Assembly (NCBI GenBank): GCA_964621615.1
Contig: CAZUMW010000010.1
Coordinates: forward strand, 1-64,000
DNA: 64,000 bases
Origin: CAZUMW01 sp964621615
Lineage (GTDB): Bacteria; Desulfobacterota; WTBG01; CAIYCZ01; CAIRTM01
Direction: 5' to 3'
The translations under genes and the position numbers were made by a program. Below, piece after piece: positions 51,976-61,850 of this stretch (the first letter of the stretch is position 1; every line of letters starts with the position of its first letter). The notes beneath the pieces are model-generated. The model was not told the DNA's origin. It saw only the letters and a program-made list of their open reading frames with translations, and did no database searches.

Positions 51976-54620
51976 AGGCGGCTTATCCTCTCGATGTTAT
52001 CCTGAAGCTTTGCGGCTTTCTCTTCAAGCTCGCGGGCTTTCTGCTTTTCTTTATCGACAATCTCAGCCGGCGCGCGGTCGAGAAATTTCTCATTGGCCAG
52101 CTTTTTAGTCACAAATTCTATATCCTTCTGCAGCTTCTTCATCTCCTTTTGCAGCCTGCTTCGCTCGGCTTCGAAATCGATAAGGCCTTCCAGAGCCATA
52201 AACAGCTCCATGGAGCGAACCACTGCAGTTGCAGCAGACCGGGGCCGCTCAAATTCGCGGTGAACGTCGCATGATGACAGCCCGGCAAGGCTGACAACCG
52301 TTTCCGTGTGCTCCTGCAGCACTGCAGCTGCACAGCTGTCACGGCACAGGATGTCGGCGTGCGGCCGGCTTGAGGGCGGAACGTTCATTTCGCTGCGGAT
52401 ATTTCTCAAGGCGGTGACCGCATCGGTAATGACAGCCATGTCCTGCTCTGCCGTTTCGTCAATGCACGCAGAATCGGCAGAGGGGAACGGCGCAACAACA
52501 ATGCTTTCGCCTGTTTTGTTCGGCAGAAGCTGCCAGATCTCCTCAGTGACGAACGGCATTACCGGGTGAAGCATTTCAAGCACCGCTTTCAGCACGCCGA
52601 GCATAACCTGCTGGGTTGACAGGCGTTCGGCTGTGCCCTTTCGGTACAGCTGAAGCTTGGCCATTTCAACATACCAGTCGCAGAACTCGTGCCAGAAAAA
52701 CTGATACAAATGATGTGCCGCGTCATTAAACCGGTACTCGTCAAGCGCTGCGGTCACCTCACCGATTATACGGTTAAGGCGGCTCAGTATCCAGCGATCC
52801 TTTAAGTCCCGCTCTTCGGCCGGGGGAAATCCCGGGGCATAATCATCGCAATTCATCATGGCGAGGCGCGAGGCGTTCCAGATCTTGTTCACGAAATGCC
52901 GGTAGCCCTCGATGCGCTCCTCGGCAAGGCTGATATCCCGTCCCTGCGCCGCCATTGCGGCAAGCGTAAACCGGAAGCTGTCAGTGCCGTATTTATCGAT
53001 TATTTCAAGTGGATCCATCACATTGCCCTTGGACTTGCTCATTTTCTGACCGTGGGCATCGCGCACCAGCGCATGGATATAGACATCCATGAACGGGACG
53101 TCATCCATAAATTTCAATCCCATCATCATCATGCGGGCCACCCAGAAAAACAGGATATCAAATCCGGTTACCAGGCACGAGGTCGGATAGTATGTATCAA
53201 GCTCAGGCGTATGTTCAGGCCAGCCCATGGTTGAAAACGGCCACAGGGCGGAGCTGAACCATGTGTCCAGCACATCGCTGTCCCGCTCGATTTCCGGCGA
53301 GCCGCAGGCTGCGCAGGCTTCGGGATCATCACGCAGAACGGTTATCTCTCCGCACTGTGTGCAGTACCAGGCAGGTATGCGGTGCCCCCACCAGATCTGC
53401 CTGGAAATGCACCAGTCGCGAATGTTGTCCATCCATTCAAAATAGGTTTTTTCCCAGCCGCCGGGAATAATCCGGGTTCTTCCATCCCGGACCGCCTTGA
53501 CTGCCTCCTCGGCAAGCGGCTTTACATTAACAAACCATTGCATCGACTGCGCCGGCTCAACAACTGTTTTGCACCTATAGCAGTGCCCCACCGCATGGCG
53601 GTGCGGCTCAATTTTCACGAGCAGATCCTGCGCTTTGAGATCCTCCACGATACGCTTTCGTGCCTCAAAGCGATCCATCCCCTTATACTGCCCGGCCTGC
53701 TCCGTCATGGTGCCGTCCTGACCGATGACCGTCACCAGCTCAAGGCCGTATGTACGGCCTATCTCAAAGTCATTGGGATCGTGGGCAGGGGTTATCTTAA
53801 GCGCGCCGGTACCGAACTCGACGTCCACATACTCATCAGCGATAACGGGTATCTGCCGGTTCATAAGCGGCAGGATTACATGCCCTCCCTGCCAGGCGCG
53901 ATGCCGTCCGTCCGAGGGGTTCACCGCTACTGCCGTATCGCCGAGCATGGTTTCGGGGCGTGTTGTCGCGACGGTCAGAAAAGCATCCCCCGAAGCGTTC
54001 GGATATTTTATGTAATAGAGATTGCCCTGTATCTCTTCGTGCTCTGCCTCCAGGTCGGACAGGGCCGTATGGCAGCGCGGACACCAGTTAATCAGGCGAT
54101 TGCCGCGGTAAATGAGCCCCTGCTCATACAGGGTCACGAAAACCTCGCGCACCGCCCTGCTGCAGCCCTCATCCATGGTGAACCGCTCGCGTGTCCAGTC
54201 GCAGGACGCGCCGAGCTTTTTAAGCTGATTGATAATAATGCCCCCGTACTGCTCCTTCCACTCCCAGACCCGCTCGACAAAGCGCTCCCGGCCTATATCA
54301 AACCGGCTGAGCCCCTCGGAGGCAAGCTGGCGCTCCACAACATTCTGCGTTGCTATGCCCGCATGATCCATGCCGAACTGCCACAGGGTTCGGTACCCCT
54401 GCATCCGCTTAAAGCGGACCAGAATATCCTGCAGGGTATTGTTGAGCGCATGCCCCATATGAAGAGAGCCGGTTACGTTCGGGGGAGGAATCACGATACA
54501 GTATGACCCCGCCTCCGCGCTGACATCCGGGCTGAAATATCCGCGCTTCTGCCACACATCGTACCAGGTCCGCTCGACTGCTTTCGGATCATATGCTTTT
54601 TCCAGTATATCGCCGCTCAT
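51966..54620 (-). CDS. valS: Valyl-tRNA synthetase
   Basis: Charges tRNA-Val (EC 6.1.1.9). The 884-residue class Ia enzyme has the HIGH-type motif GSLHMGHALN (51-60), the editing domain with TTRPETMLGDTA, the KMSKS loop (GQKMSKSKGNV, about 525) and a C-terminal coiled coil (LQKEMKKLQKDIEF) that clamps tRNA. ATG 54620 aligns with the family start, with AAGG upstream; the open frame extends 15 codons further. A sigma-70 promoter precedes it and nadC follows it. Confidence 0.96.
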   Translation of the reverse strand: MSGDILEKAYDPKAVERTWYDVWQKRGYFSPDVSAEAGSYCIVIPPPNVTGSLHMGHALNNTLQDILVRFKRMQGYRTLWQFGMDHAGIATQNVVERQLASEGLSRFDIGRERFVERVWEWKEQYGGIIINQLKKLGASCDWTRERFTMDEGCSRAVREVFVTLYEQGLIYRGNRLINWCPRCHTALSDLEAEHEEIQGNLYYIKYPNASGDAFLTVATTRPETMLGDTAVAVNPSDGRHRAWQGGHVILPLMNRQIPVIADEYVDVEFGTGALKITPAHDPNDFEIGRTYGLELVTVIGQDGTMTEQAGQYKGMDRFEARKRIVEDLKAQDLLVKIEPHRHAVGHCYRCKTVVEPAQSMQWFVNVKPLAEEAVKAVRDGRTRIIPGGWEKTYFEWMDNIRDWCISRQIWWGHRIPAWYCTQCGEITVLRDDPEACAACGSPEIERDSDVLDTWFSSALWPFSTMGWPEHTPELDTYYPTSCLVTGFDILFFWVARMMMMGLKFMDDVPFMDVYIHALVRDAHGQKMSKSKGNVMDPLEIIDKYGTDSFRFTLAAMAAQGRDISLAEERIEGYRHFVNKIWNASRLAMMNCDDYAPGFPPAEERDLKDRWILSRLNRIIGEVTAALDEYRFNDAAHHLYQFFWHEFCDWYVEMAKLQLYRKGTAERLSTQQVMLGVLKAVLEMLHPVMPFVTEEIWQLLPNKTGESIVVAPFPSADSACIDETAEQDMAVITDAVTALRNIRSEMNVPPSSRPHADILCRDSCAAAVLQEHTETVVSLAGLSSCDVHREFERPRSAATAVVRSMELFMALEGLIDFEAERSRLQKEMKKLQKDIEFVTKKLANEKFLDRAPAEIVDKEKQKARELEEKAAKLQDNIERISRLCA

Positions 54621-54660
54621 AAATGAAAACCTTCTGCTGTTACAATTTATTAATTTGATA

Positions 54661-54689
54661 ATCATATAAGAAAACCGCTATAAAATCAA
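54661..54689 (-). promoter_or_regulatory. Sigma-70-like promoter for valS
   Basis: Read on the minus strand, TTGATT (54689-54684) and TATGAT (54666-54661) with a 17-base spacer, about 40 bases before the valS ATG. Confidence 0.55.
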
Positions 54690-54770
54690 TTCCTTATTGA
54701 CATATACGGCAGGCTGTGTCAGCATTTTTAAACCCATAACAGCACATTTATCGTTTTCACTATACCGGCG

Positions 54771-55310
54771 ATGCACCTTCTGCTTTCCCCTGAAACAATA
54801 CAGTCCCATATCCGGAAAACCGCACGGCGTATTTCCGATGATTACCGGCAAACGCCACCACTGGTAATCGGGGTCCTAACCGGCGGCTTTGTTCTGTGTG
54901 CAGATCTTTTTCGCCTGCTTGATGCAGACCCGGTCATAGACTTTGTTCAAGTATCATCATACGGCAGCGGAGACTCCAGCTCAGGACGCTGCACGCTGAT
55001 TAAAGACACCGATCGCCCGGTCGCCGGGAAAGATGTTCTTATTGTTGAGGACATTATCGACACAGGGCATACCGCGCGCTTTCTGCAGGAACACTTCGCA
55101 CACAAAAAAGCAGCGTCAATAAAGATCTGCTCACTGATTGACAAACCATCGCGGCGCACACAGCAGGTGACGATCGACTACCCGCTTTTTCACATAAATG
55201 AAAACGTGTTTCTGGTGGGGTTCGGGCTTGATTATAACGGTCTGTACCGCTGCCTTCCCGGCGTCTATGCGCTCAGCGAAGAAGAAAGAGTCATGATCAG
55301 AAATCAATAA
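54771..55310 (+). CDS. hpt: Hypoxanthine phosphoribosyltransferase
   Basis: Purine salvage enzyme making IMP or GMP from hypoxanthine or guanine and PRPP (EC 2.4.2.8). The 179-residue type I PRTase has GVLTGGFVLCADLFR, the flexible-loop SSYGSG and the PRPP motif VLIVEDIIDTGHTARFL (90-106). It is divergent from valS and 10 bases before a nitroreductase gene. Confidence 0.94.
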   Translation: MHLLLSPETIQSHIRKTARRISDDYRQTPPLVIGVLTGGFVLCADLFRLLDADPVIDFVQVSSYGSGDSSSGRCTLIKDTDRPVAGKDVLIVEDIIDTGHTARFLQEHFAHKKAASIKICSLIDKPSRRTQQVTIDYPLFHINENVFLVGFGLDYNGLYRCLPGVYALSEEERVMIRNQ

Positions 55311-55320
55311 AACGGTACCG

Positions 55321-56106
55321 ATGAAGCACATAGCACATTTCTTTCGCAACCTGACATCGCTTGCCCGGGGAAAATCGCGCCGGATCACCGCCCTCAAGGG
55401 CCTGCCGGAGACGGTGAAAATAATACTTGAGCGGCGAAGCTGCCGCAGCTTTGCAGACGAGCCTGTTACTGATGCAGACATGGACATTATTCTTGAGGCC
55501 GGGCGCTTTGCGCCGAGCACCGTCAATCTGCAGACGTGGAGCTTTATCTCCTTTTCCAAAAGCCGCTGGCGCGGGCTGTTTGAGCGAAGCATCCCGTTTA
55601 ACGGCGACCGGGCGGTGTTTGTGTGTGCAGACACGCATCGCCTGCAAGCGCTGTTTGCCGACTTTCAGGACAGCCCCCACCTGTCGCTGACCTTCGCCGC
55701 GTTCAACGCCGGGCTTGCGGCAATGAACATGACCATCGCCGCGGAGTCTCTTGGAATATGCAGCATCATGCTGTCGGAAACCGGACGAACCGGACTGCTT
55801 GATTATGCGTACCTCAAAGAAAAGCTGAGGCTTCCCGAAGGCGTTCTGCCGATAACAACCCTTGTGCTTGGCAGATCGGCACAAAAAAGCGCCGGCGTGC
55901 CCCCGCGCCAGCCATGGAATGCGGTCGTCATGAACGGTGCATATATGTCTGCAGACGAACAGGCACTCCGGGACTGGCTTGCCCAGATGCACATCGGGTA
56001 CAAAATAACCCATCCGCTTTCCCGCTTCGACCGGCAGCTTTCCCTGTATAAAAACAAAATGCATGATGCAGAAAAAATGCTGCGGGAACAATTCCGCCGC
56101 ATATAA
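55321..56106 (+). CDS. Nitroreductase-family flavoprotein
   Basis: A 261-residue FMN protein of the nitroreductase superfamily: LERRSCRSFADEPVTDADMD, then APSTVNLQTWSFI, the FMN-binding opening. AAMNMTIAAESLGICSIML and GVLPITTLVLG complete the fold. The N-terminal 35 residues are a basic extension before the domain. Substrate unknown. Co-transcribed with hpt (10-base gap). Confidence 0.9.
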   Translation: MKHIAHFFRNLTSLARGKSRRITALKGLPETVKIILERRSCRSFADEPVTDADMDIILEAGRFAPSTVNLQTWSFISFSKSRWRGLFERSIPFNGDRAVFVCADTHRLQALFADFQDSPHLSLTFAAFNAGLAAMNMTIAAESLGICSIMLSETGRTGLLDYAYLKEKLRLPEGVLPITTLVLGRSAQKSAGVPPRQPWNAVVMNGAYMSADEQALRDWLAQMHIGYKITHPLSRFDRQLSLYKNKMHDAEKMLREQFRRI

Positions 56107-56143
56107 AAAAGCGCTTTCCCAAATAAATGGGAAAGCGCTTTTT
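56106..56143. terminator. Bidirectional terminator after the nitroreductase gene
   Basis: A 16-bp perfect stem, AAAAAGCGCTTTCCCA (56106-56121) and TGGGAAAGCGCTTTTT (56128-56143), loop aataaa. T runs on both strands suit the convergent genes on either side. Confidence 0.92.
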
Positions 56144-56195
56144 GAATCAATTCGTTTTTGAGCGTCAGGACGAAATCATCACCGGCCGGGCACAG

Positions 56196-57557
56196 CTATG
56201 TCGTAAACCGGCAGTTAAAACCTGAGCGAATGGTGTTTTTCAGCACCACTTCCGGAGGCAGATCATTGAATCCGGAAAGCTTCTTAAGCAGCTCCGGCTT
56301 TTCCATCTGGATTGCAGGAACCACCTTGGTCATTGCTTTGCCCATGTTGTCGGGCACCTCATACGGGTCCAGAACCGTTGGAAGCGTATCGGTGATTTTG
56401 CTGAAAATATAGTCTATTTCTTTATCGTCACACAGAATGGGCATATACAGATTCTTCAGGAAAACATTATGGTCGAGGCTTGAGATATGATAGCGCTGCC
56501 ACCAGTCAAGATAGGAGCGCACCCCGTCTTCGGAGTGCTGGTTTTCCAGCATCGCCTCAACCACAGCGGTACCCGCTTTCCAGCCGCTCATGGCCGCACC
56601 GGTCATTTCGGCTTCCTGGCACCAGCCGGCATCGCCCGCGAAGAGAACATTATCCTTGAACGGATGCACTATCGGCGAATACATGTTGCCGGCGCAGCCG
56701 CACCTGCGCACTTTGGTCCCGCCCTTAAACCATCGGGCGTATCTGCTTTTGCTGATGAAATTGTCAAACAGCTCCTCATGGTCGGCATCAGGGTCAACAT
56801 TCGTAATCATGACAAGCCAGACATTCTCACCCTCATGATCCCACGCCCGCGGGATAACAAACCCGAGCATGGGAGGGTCACCGCTTTGCACCAGCGGCTG
56901 GTGAAGGGCGTATGGCTGCGGCAGGTTAAGGTTGGTCATTTCATATCCCACCGAGGTAACCGAACCGAAAAAGTCCCGGTCGCGGTTCATGCCCATGGCC
57001 CGGGCTATGCGTGACTGGCGGCCGTCTGCGGCGACAACAAAAACTCCCTTGAAATGCCGCCCGCATGACGTAAGCACATCGACGGCATCATCATCCTTGC
57101 GAATATCGATAACGTTCACGCCCTCAAAGATATGGACGCCGAGCGAGGTGCACTCGTCGACGAGCCCCTGCAGAAGGCAGCTCTTGTCATAAACCGCGCT
57201 GGCGCGCCCCTCTTTGCCCTTGGCCTTGTTTGTTTCATAGTCGCCGAACACGATTGTCTCTTCGTGCGGGGAATAAATATGCCAGGAATAAAAATCCTTT
57301 GTGGGGCCGTCGTATTTCAGGCTGAAGCCGTTATGGGGGAAGCACAGCAGGCCGGCCTTTTCGTTGTGCACCACCCGCTCGCCCATATACTTCCCGGAAA
57401 GCGAGACAATCATCTGGCCGCACATTCTCAGGATCTCGCTTATGGATTCCTTCCGCTCAAGCAGCGCAACCGAAAGGCCGCTCTCGGCAGCGGCTTTCGC
57501 AGCGGTCAAGCCTGCAGGCCCTGCACCGACAATAACCACATCATATAACGTGTTCAC
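56196..57557 (-). CDS. FAD-dependent oxidoreductase, geranylgeranyl-reductase/FixC type
   Basis: A 453-residue flavoprotein: FAD loop VVIVGAGPAGLTAAKAAAESG (8-28), the VAADGRQSRIARAMG motif of the PHBH/FixC fold and the second FAD motif VLFAGDAGWCQEAEMTGAAMSG near 300. This fits geranylgeranyl reductases that saturate isoprenoid chains, or electron-transfer flavoproteins, but the C-terminal 100 residues are not recognisable to me. Starts at GTG after AGGAGG. Lone minus-strand gene. Substrate unknown. Confidence 0.85.
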   Translation of the reverse strand: MNTLYDVVIVGAGPAGLTAAKAAAESGLSVALLERKESISEILRMCGQMIVSLSGKYMGERVVHNEKAGLLCFPHNGFSLKYDGPTKDFYSWHIYSPHEETIVFGDYETNKAKGKEGRASAVYDKSCLLQGLVDECTSLGVHIFEGVNVIDIRKDDDAVDVLTSCGRHFKGVFVVAADGRQSRIARAMGMNRDRDFFGSVTSVGYEMTNLNLPQPYALHQPLVQSGDPPMLGFVIPRAWDHEGENVWLVMITNVDPDADHEELFDNFISKSRYARWFKGGTKVRRCGCAGNMYSPIVHPFKDNVLFAGDAGWCQEAEMTGAAMSGWKAGTAVVEAMLENQHSEDGVRSYLDWWQRYHISSLDHNVFLKNLYMPILCDDKEIDYIFSKITDTLPTVLDPYEVPDNMGKAMTKVVPAIQMEKPELLKKLSGFNDLPPEVVLKNTIRSGFNCRFTT

Positions 57558-57624
57558 ATTAACCTCCTGAATAGTAATAGAATGATCAGCTTTAGGTCTT
57601 CCAGACGCAATTTCAAAATTTTTC

Positions 57625-57654
57625 TTGACTTCGCCAAGACTCTTAAGTGATAAT
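57625..57654 (+). promoter_or_regulatory. Sigma-70-like promoter for the Ycf48-like/MMPL operon
   Basis: TTGACT (57625-57630) and GATAAT (57649-57654), 18-base spacer, giving a leader of about 205 bases before the Ycf48-like gene. Confidence 0.5.
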
Positions 57655-57660
57655 CCTATG

Positions 57661-57868
57661 ATTGAAATTTGTCAAGGAAATTTTGCGTACAAAATAAGGG
57701 CCTCAAGCCCGTTTTTTGTTTCTGGCTATAATCCCGGAAGCTCGGAACGTGCCCTGAAAACGTAAGGGCCGGGCCGCGCCGACTGACAGGCAGCAGCCAG
57801 TCACCCCCGAATGGTAGCTAACCCATAAACAGCATAATTTTGTTGCCACAAAAAAGGAGTATTACCCG
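57661..57868 (+). ncRNA. Long structured leader before the Ycf48-like gene
   Basis: The predicted 205-base leader holds several hairpins: GGGC-ctcaa-GCCC then T6 (57698-57716, terminator-like), GCCCT-gaaaacgta-AGGGC (57751-57769) nested within CCCGG/CCGGG, and GACTG...CAGTC (57780-57801 region). It could be an attenuator or unknown riboswitch. I do not recognise a known class; a weak likeness to cobalamin elements lacks the B12 box. Confidence 0.35.
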
Positions 57869-58969
57869 ATGAAAGCCGCACTTCGCACAACAGCTGTCTT
57901 CGTGTGCATGATATGCCTTGCCTGCATTACCCCGGGCTGTAAAAAATCAAAAAAAATGGACGTACCCACAATCAAGATGATTACCAGGGAAAACATCAAT
58001 GCCCTTTCCATGCCGGACAGGCAGCATATCTGGTTCGTCGGCGCTCACGGGTGCATTTATCATTCACCGGACGGCGGCAGCAGCTGGATGGAACAGGATT
58101 CAAAAATCGAACACCTTCTGTCGGATGTGCAGTTTATCGATAGTCGAACCGGCTGGGCAACCGGGATTTACGGCACCATTCTGCACACTGCCGACGGGGG
58201 TAAAAACTGGGATGCACAAAACAGCGGCACAAAGCGGCACCTGTTCGGCATTTCCTTTGTCGATAAGGAAAACGGCTGGGCAATCGGCGAGTGGAACACG
58301 ATCCTGCATACAGCAGACGGCGGCAGGACCTGGCAGCAGCAGGTTGAGGAGCAGGACAGAATCTACAGCGATGTGCACTTTGTCAACCCGAGAGAAGGGT
58401 GGGTTATCGGAGAGCGCGGGTTTATCATGCACACAAGCGACGCCGGCCAAACATGGCAGCGACAGATGCCCGAATCGTTCGAGCGCGCAACCATTGAAGA
58501 GCAGTTTGAACATCCGCGCCCGTACCTGTTCGGCCTTTATTTTGCCGACAACAGCACCGGATGGATATGCGGCCTTGAAGCAACCATATTAAAAACCACC
58601 GACGGCGGCAAAACGTGGAAAGATCTCCCATCCGAATCGGAATACGCGATCTATTCAATCAGCGTTAAGGGAGACCGCGGCTGGGCCGTCGGCGACAAAG
58701 GCGCCTACCTGCTGTCAACGGACGGCGGGAACACATGGAAAATTCAGCATGATGTCATCAAGTCAAAGCAGTGGTTTGCTGATGTGTGTTTCTCAGACGG
58801 CCAGAACGGCTGGGTCGTCGGGCAAACCGGCATAGTGGTACACACTACCGATGCAGGCGACTCGTGGACATTTGAATCGGGAATGTCATACACCATGGAA
58901 TTTTTCGAAATGCCGAAGGTCCTTGAGTTCAGGGGGCTGCCTCACTTCGGACCATTTGAGCGAGAATAA
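57869..58969 (+). CDS. Ycf48/HCF136-like beta-propeller protein
   Basis: A 366-residue exported protein with a lipoprotein-like signal (hydrophobic 6-26, ITPGC). It is built from about seven repeats of a WVVGxxGxIxHTxDGGxTW type blade (for example NGWAIGEWNTILHTADGGRTW). This is the Ycf48/BNR-like propeller. In non-photosynthetic bacteria its role is unknown, but it recurs next to MMPL transporters and DUF1302/DUF1329 proteins as here. AAAGGAG precedes the ATG. The MMPL gene follows after 32 bases. Confidence 0.9.
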   Translation: MKAALRTTAVFVCMICLACITPGCKKSKKMDVPTIKMITRENINALSMPDRQHIWFVGAHGCIYHSPDGGSSWMEQDSKIEHLLSDVQFIDSRTGWATGIYGTILHTADGGKNWDAQNSGTKRHLFGISFVDKENGWAIGEWNTILHTADGGRTWQQQVEEQDRIYSDVHFVNPREGWVIGERGFIMHTSDAGQTWQRQMPESFERATIEEQFEHPRPYLFGLYFADNSTGWICGLEATILKTTDGGKTWKDLPSESEYAIYSISVKGDRGWAVGDKGAYLLSTDGGNTWKIQHDVIKSKQWFADVCFSDGQNGWVVGQTGIVVHTTDAGDSWTFESGMSYTMEFFEMPKVLEFRGLPHFGPFERE

Positions 58970-59001
58970 TCAACCGAACAGACGGGGGTCATAACAGCAT
59001 C

Positions 59002-61452
59002 ATGAAACGTTTTGCGGATTTTATTATCGAAAAAAGATTGCCCATTCTTGTCGTTATATTACTCCTGACCGCATTTTTTCTCTATCAGGCGGTAGCAAAG
59101 CTCGAAGTTAAAACCATTTTTTCGGATCTTCTTCCCAAAAATCACTCCTATATAAACCTGCACAACGAGATTCGAAACAAGTTCGGCGGCGCGAACCAGG
59201 TGCTCATCATGGTTCAGGTGCGCGACAGGGAGGACGGGGGCGCATATGAAGATATTTTCAACGTCGAGACCCTGACGATCGTAAAAAAAATCACCGAGGA
59301 TCTGCTGCTCGTCGATGCTGTTGACCGCAATAAAATATTTTCCATCGCAAGCCGTAAAGCACGCGATGTAAAAATCACCACCCAGGGCATGCAGATTGTG
59401 CCCATCATGTTTCCGGATGTGCCCACCACTCCCCAAGGGCTCGAGGACCTGCGCCGGACAATCTATGGAAGCCCGATGTGCTATCCGGGACTGGTCTCGC
59501 TTGACAGCAAAAAGACATTGGTCATTGTCGATTTTTTCGAAGACAGGATCGGTTACGCCACCTGCTTCAGACAGATGAAGGAGCTGCGGAAGAAATATGA
59601 AAACGAGAACAACATCATTGCGATCGCCGGCGAGCCGATGCATCTGGGCTATGTTCAGAGCTACGTGGGCGATGTGCTGAAGATACTGTTTATGACCGTT
59701 ATTGCAATGATGGTCGTGTTTTTTATTTACTTTCGCTCAAAGCGCGGCATGCTGCTGCCGATTTTTGCCGCTGCCATCAGCGCCGTCTGGGGGCTCGGGT
59801 TCCTCAGCATGCTCGGATACAACCTTGACCCGCTCGTGCTGGTGTTTCCGTTTCTGATCGCTGCGATGGCTGCATCTCATTCGGTACAGGTAATCAAGCG
59901 CTACAAGGAGGAAGCCTATCGCCTCCAGGATGTGAAACCGGCCTGCAAAAGCGTTATCGAGCACCTGTTCGTTCCCGGTTTTGCCGGCATCATCACCGAT
60001 GCGTCGGGAATCATTGTTATTGCGCTCACCCCGATACCCATTCTACAGAAAATCACCCTTTCCTGTGCCTACTGGGCATTTGCCACCGTGGTCATCGCCA
60101 TGATCCTGACCCCGATTCTGCTGTCCTATATGCCCCTCAAAACCGCAAAAGAGGGCGAGGGGTTTCTTGACCGCATACTGGCCCGGACCGGCAGATGGGT
60201 TGTCAAAAGCGGCAAATACGTTGTGCTCGCCGTAAGCCTTGTGCTGCTCATCATCGGCAGCTTTTATGTCAATGACATTCAAATCGGAAGCGCCCTCCCC
60301 GGATCGGAAATTTTGTGGCCCTGGCACCGGTACAACACAGATGCATTCAGAATCGGATTTTCAATGCCGCTGCTGAGCCCGATGTATATCATCATCGAAG
60401 GCGACAAGCCCCACGCTGTCGACAATCCCACCGTGCTGCGCGATATACGGCGCTTCTGCCATTATATGAAAAAAACCCCTGACGCGCGTGTTATTACGGT
60501 GCGCAGCGTTATAGACCAGGTACCCGGAAGAAACCGCGGCATGCGCGATACCGATCCGAACTGGTACTTTATGCCGACAGTTGATGCACAGCTCAAGCAG
60601 CTGTTCCGGTCAGTCATTTACGGATCTGCTCCAGGGCAGTATGACCAGTTTATCGATACCGACGAGCGTATGATGAATGTTATTTTGTACTGCCGCGACA
60701 AAACAGTGCCGACCATACGGATCGTTCTTGACCGCGTCAACAGGTACATCAGGGAGGAATCACTGTTCGGCAAACGAAAAGAGGACGTGCAGCGCCACGG
60801 CTTTGACAAATTCGTATACTGGCTGGACAGCTTTTTCCGCGAAAAAGAGCCTCCCATACCGGAAAAGCCTGAGATCGAGGGCGTGCCGAAAGTATATTAC
60901 CGGCTGGCAGCCGGCACGGTCGGCGTGCAGGCCGGCATCAACGAAGCGCTTACCCTCTATCAGATATGGACATTCATTCTGGCGCTTGCAACGGTCATCC
61001 TTTTGTGTACGATTATCTTCAAATCGCTCTTTGCCGGCATCATTATCACCGTACCGCTGATATTGTCAAATGTGCTGGCCTTTACGCTGCTTGCGTTCGC
61101 AAAGCCGCTCATGTGCCTGTCCACGGCAACCCTGCCGGTTTCATCCGTGGGCATCGGGCTCGGCGTCGATTACGGCATTTATCTTGTCAGCCGCATCATA
61201 GAGGAGTACAAAAACACCGGCAGCCTGGATGAGGCGGTCGTCATTGCGCTTGGCACGACCGGCAAAGCAATCGTTTTTATAGCCACCACACTGGTGTGCG
61301 GCATTATTTTCTGGTTCTGGTCGAAGATGATGTTCCAGGCGCTGATGGGATTCCTGCTGGCCATCATTCTTCTGTTCAATATGCTTGGCGCGCTGCTCAT
61401 AATCCCCAGTTTTATCATGCTGTTCAAGCCGAAATTTGTCATCAAAAAATAA
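59002..61452 (+). CDS. RND-superfamily (MMPL-type) exporter
   Basis: An 816-residue inner-membrane protein with two similar halves, each with one helix, a periplasmic domain and five helices. The second half keeps the proton-relay motif GIGLGVDYGIYLVSR; the equivalent of the first half (AAMAASHSVQVIKRY) lacks the acidic residue. This is the MMPL/HpnN-like branch, which usually moves lipids or hydrophobic molecules. It is operonic with the Ycf48-like gene and ends before a terminator. Cargo unknown. Confidence 0.92.
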   Translation: MKRFADFIIEKRLPILVVILLLTAFFLYQAVAKLEVKTIFSDLLPKNHSYINLHNEIRNKFGGANQVLIMVQVRDREDGGAYEDIFNVETLTIVKKITEDLLLVDAVDRNKIFSIASRKARDVKITTQGMQIVPIMFPDVPTTPQGLEDLRRTIYGSPMCYPGLVSLDSKKTLVIVDFFEDRIGYATCFRQMKELRKKYENENNIIAIAGEPMHLGYVQSYVGDVLKILFMTVIAMMVVFFIYFRSKRGMLLPIFAAAISAVWGLGFLSMLGYNLDPLVLVFPFLIAAMAASHSVQVIKRYKEEAYRLQDVKPACKSVIEHLFVPGFAGIITDASGIIVIALTPIPILQKITLSCAYWAFATVVIAMILTPILLSYMPLKTAKEGEGFLDRILARTGRWVVKSGKYVVLAVSLVLLIIGSFYVNDIQIGSALPGSEILWPWHRYNTDAFRIGFSMPLLSPMYIIIEGDKPHAVDNPTVLRDIRRFCHYMKKTPDARVITVRSVIDQVPGRNRGMRDTDPNWYFMPTVDAQLKQLFRSVIYGSAPGQYDQFIDTDERMMNVILYCRDKTVPTIRIVLDRVNRYIREESLFGKRKEDVQRHGFDKFVYWLDSFFREKEPPIPEKPEIEGVPKVYYRLAAGTVGVQAGINEALTLYQIWTFILALATVILLCTIIFKSLFAGIIITVPLILSNVLAFTLLAFAKPLMCLSTATLPVSSVGIGLGVDYGIYLVSRIIEEYKNTGSLDEAVVIALGTTGKAIVFIATTLVCGIIFWFWSKMMFQALMGFLLAIILLFNMLGALLIIPSFIMLFKPKFVIKK

Positions 61453-61483
61453 TACACACCTGCCACGCAGGTGCTCCTGTCTT

Positions 61484-61516
61484 AAAAAGCCCCTCAAATG
61501 AATGAGGGGCTTTTTT
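61484..61516 (+). terminator. Rho-independent terminator after the MMPL gene
   Basis: Stem AAAAAGCCCCTCA (61484-61496) with TGAGGGGCTTTTTT (61503-61516). A smaller hairpin CACCTGC-cac-GCAGGTG (61457-61473) precedes it. Confidence 0.92.
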
Positions 61517-61850
61517 ATTGTCCTAAACCCAAGACACAACCTGTTCCCATGCAGCATCAGGCTCCCCGCTTCCCGCGTCTGTCCGTCAAGCGGAAATCGT
61601 TTAAAGACAGGCGCTTCCACAGCATCGCAGATTCCCCGTCAAAAAGGTTATGGTTATGTTTTTTGGTGCTGCTGCAAGGTTACAGTATAACCCCGCCCCT
61701 TCTTTACAGGGCGCCAACTCAATGGTACAATTACTACTACAAAGCAAAGATTATTTTTTTGCTTGTTTTTAATATTTCACTGTGTTAACTTTTTTCTAAT
61801 TTGGAACCTACCTATTTAACCGTTTATTCATTAATAAAAAAGGAGGGGGC
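61517..61850. other. Intergenic region before the DUF1302 gene
   Basis: About 334 bases without a gene, AT-rich at its end (61740-61840), which should carry the promoter for the DUF1302/DUF1329 genes. A small hairpin CGCCC-cttctttaca-GGGCG lies near 61692-61711. No known RNA recognised. Confidence 0.45.

Noticed and set aside
53382..54506. A 374-codon plus-strand open frame
   Set aside because: Antisense to valS, which is unmistakable. No motif of its own.
57730..57830. Possible cobalamin riboswitch
   Set aside because: CCGCGCCGACTG and CAGCCAGTCA recall parts of the core, but the B12 box AGCCAGGA...CCTGCC is absent and the downstream genes have no link to cobalamin.
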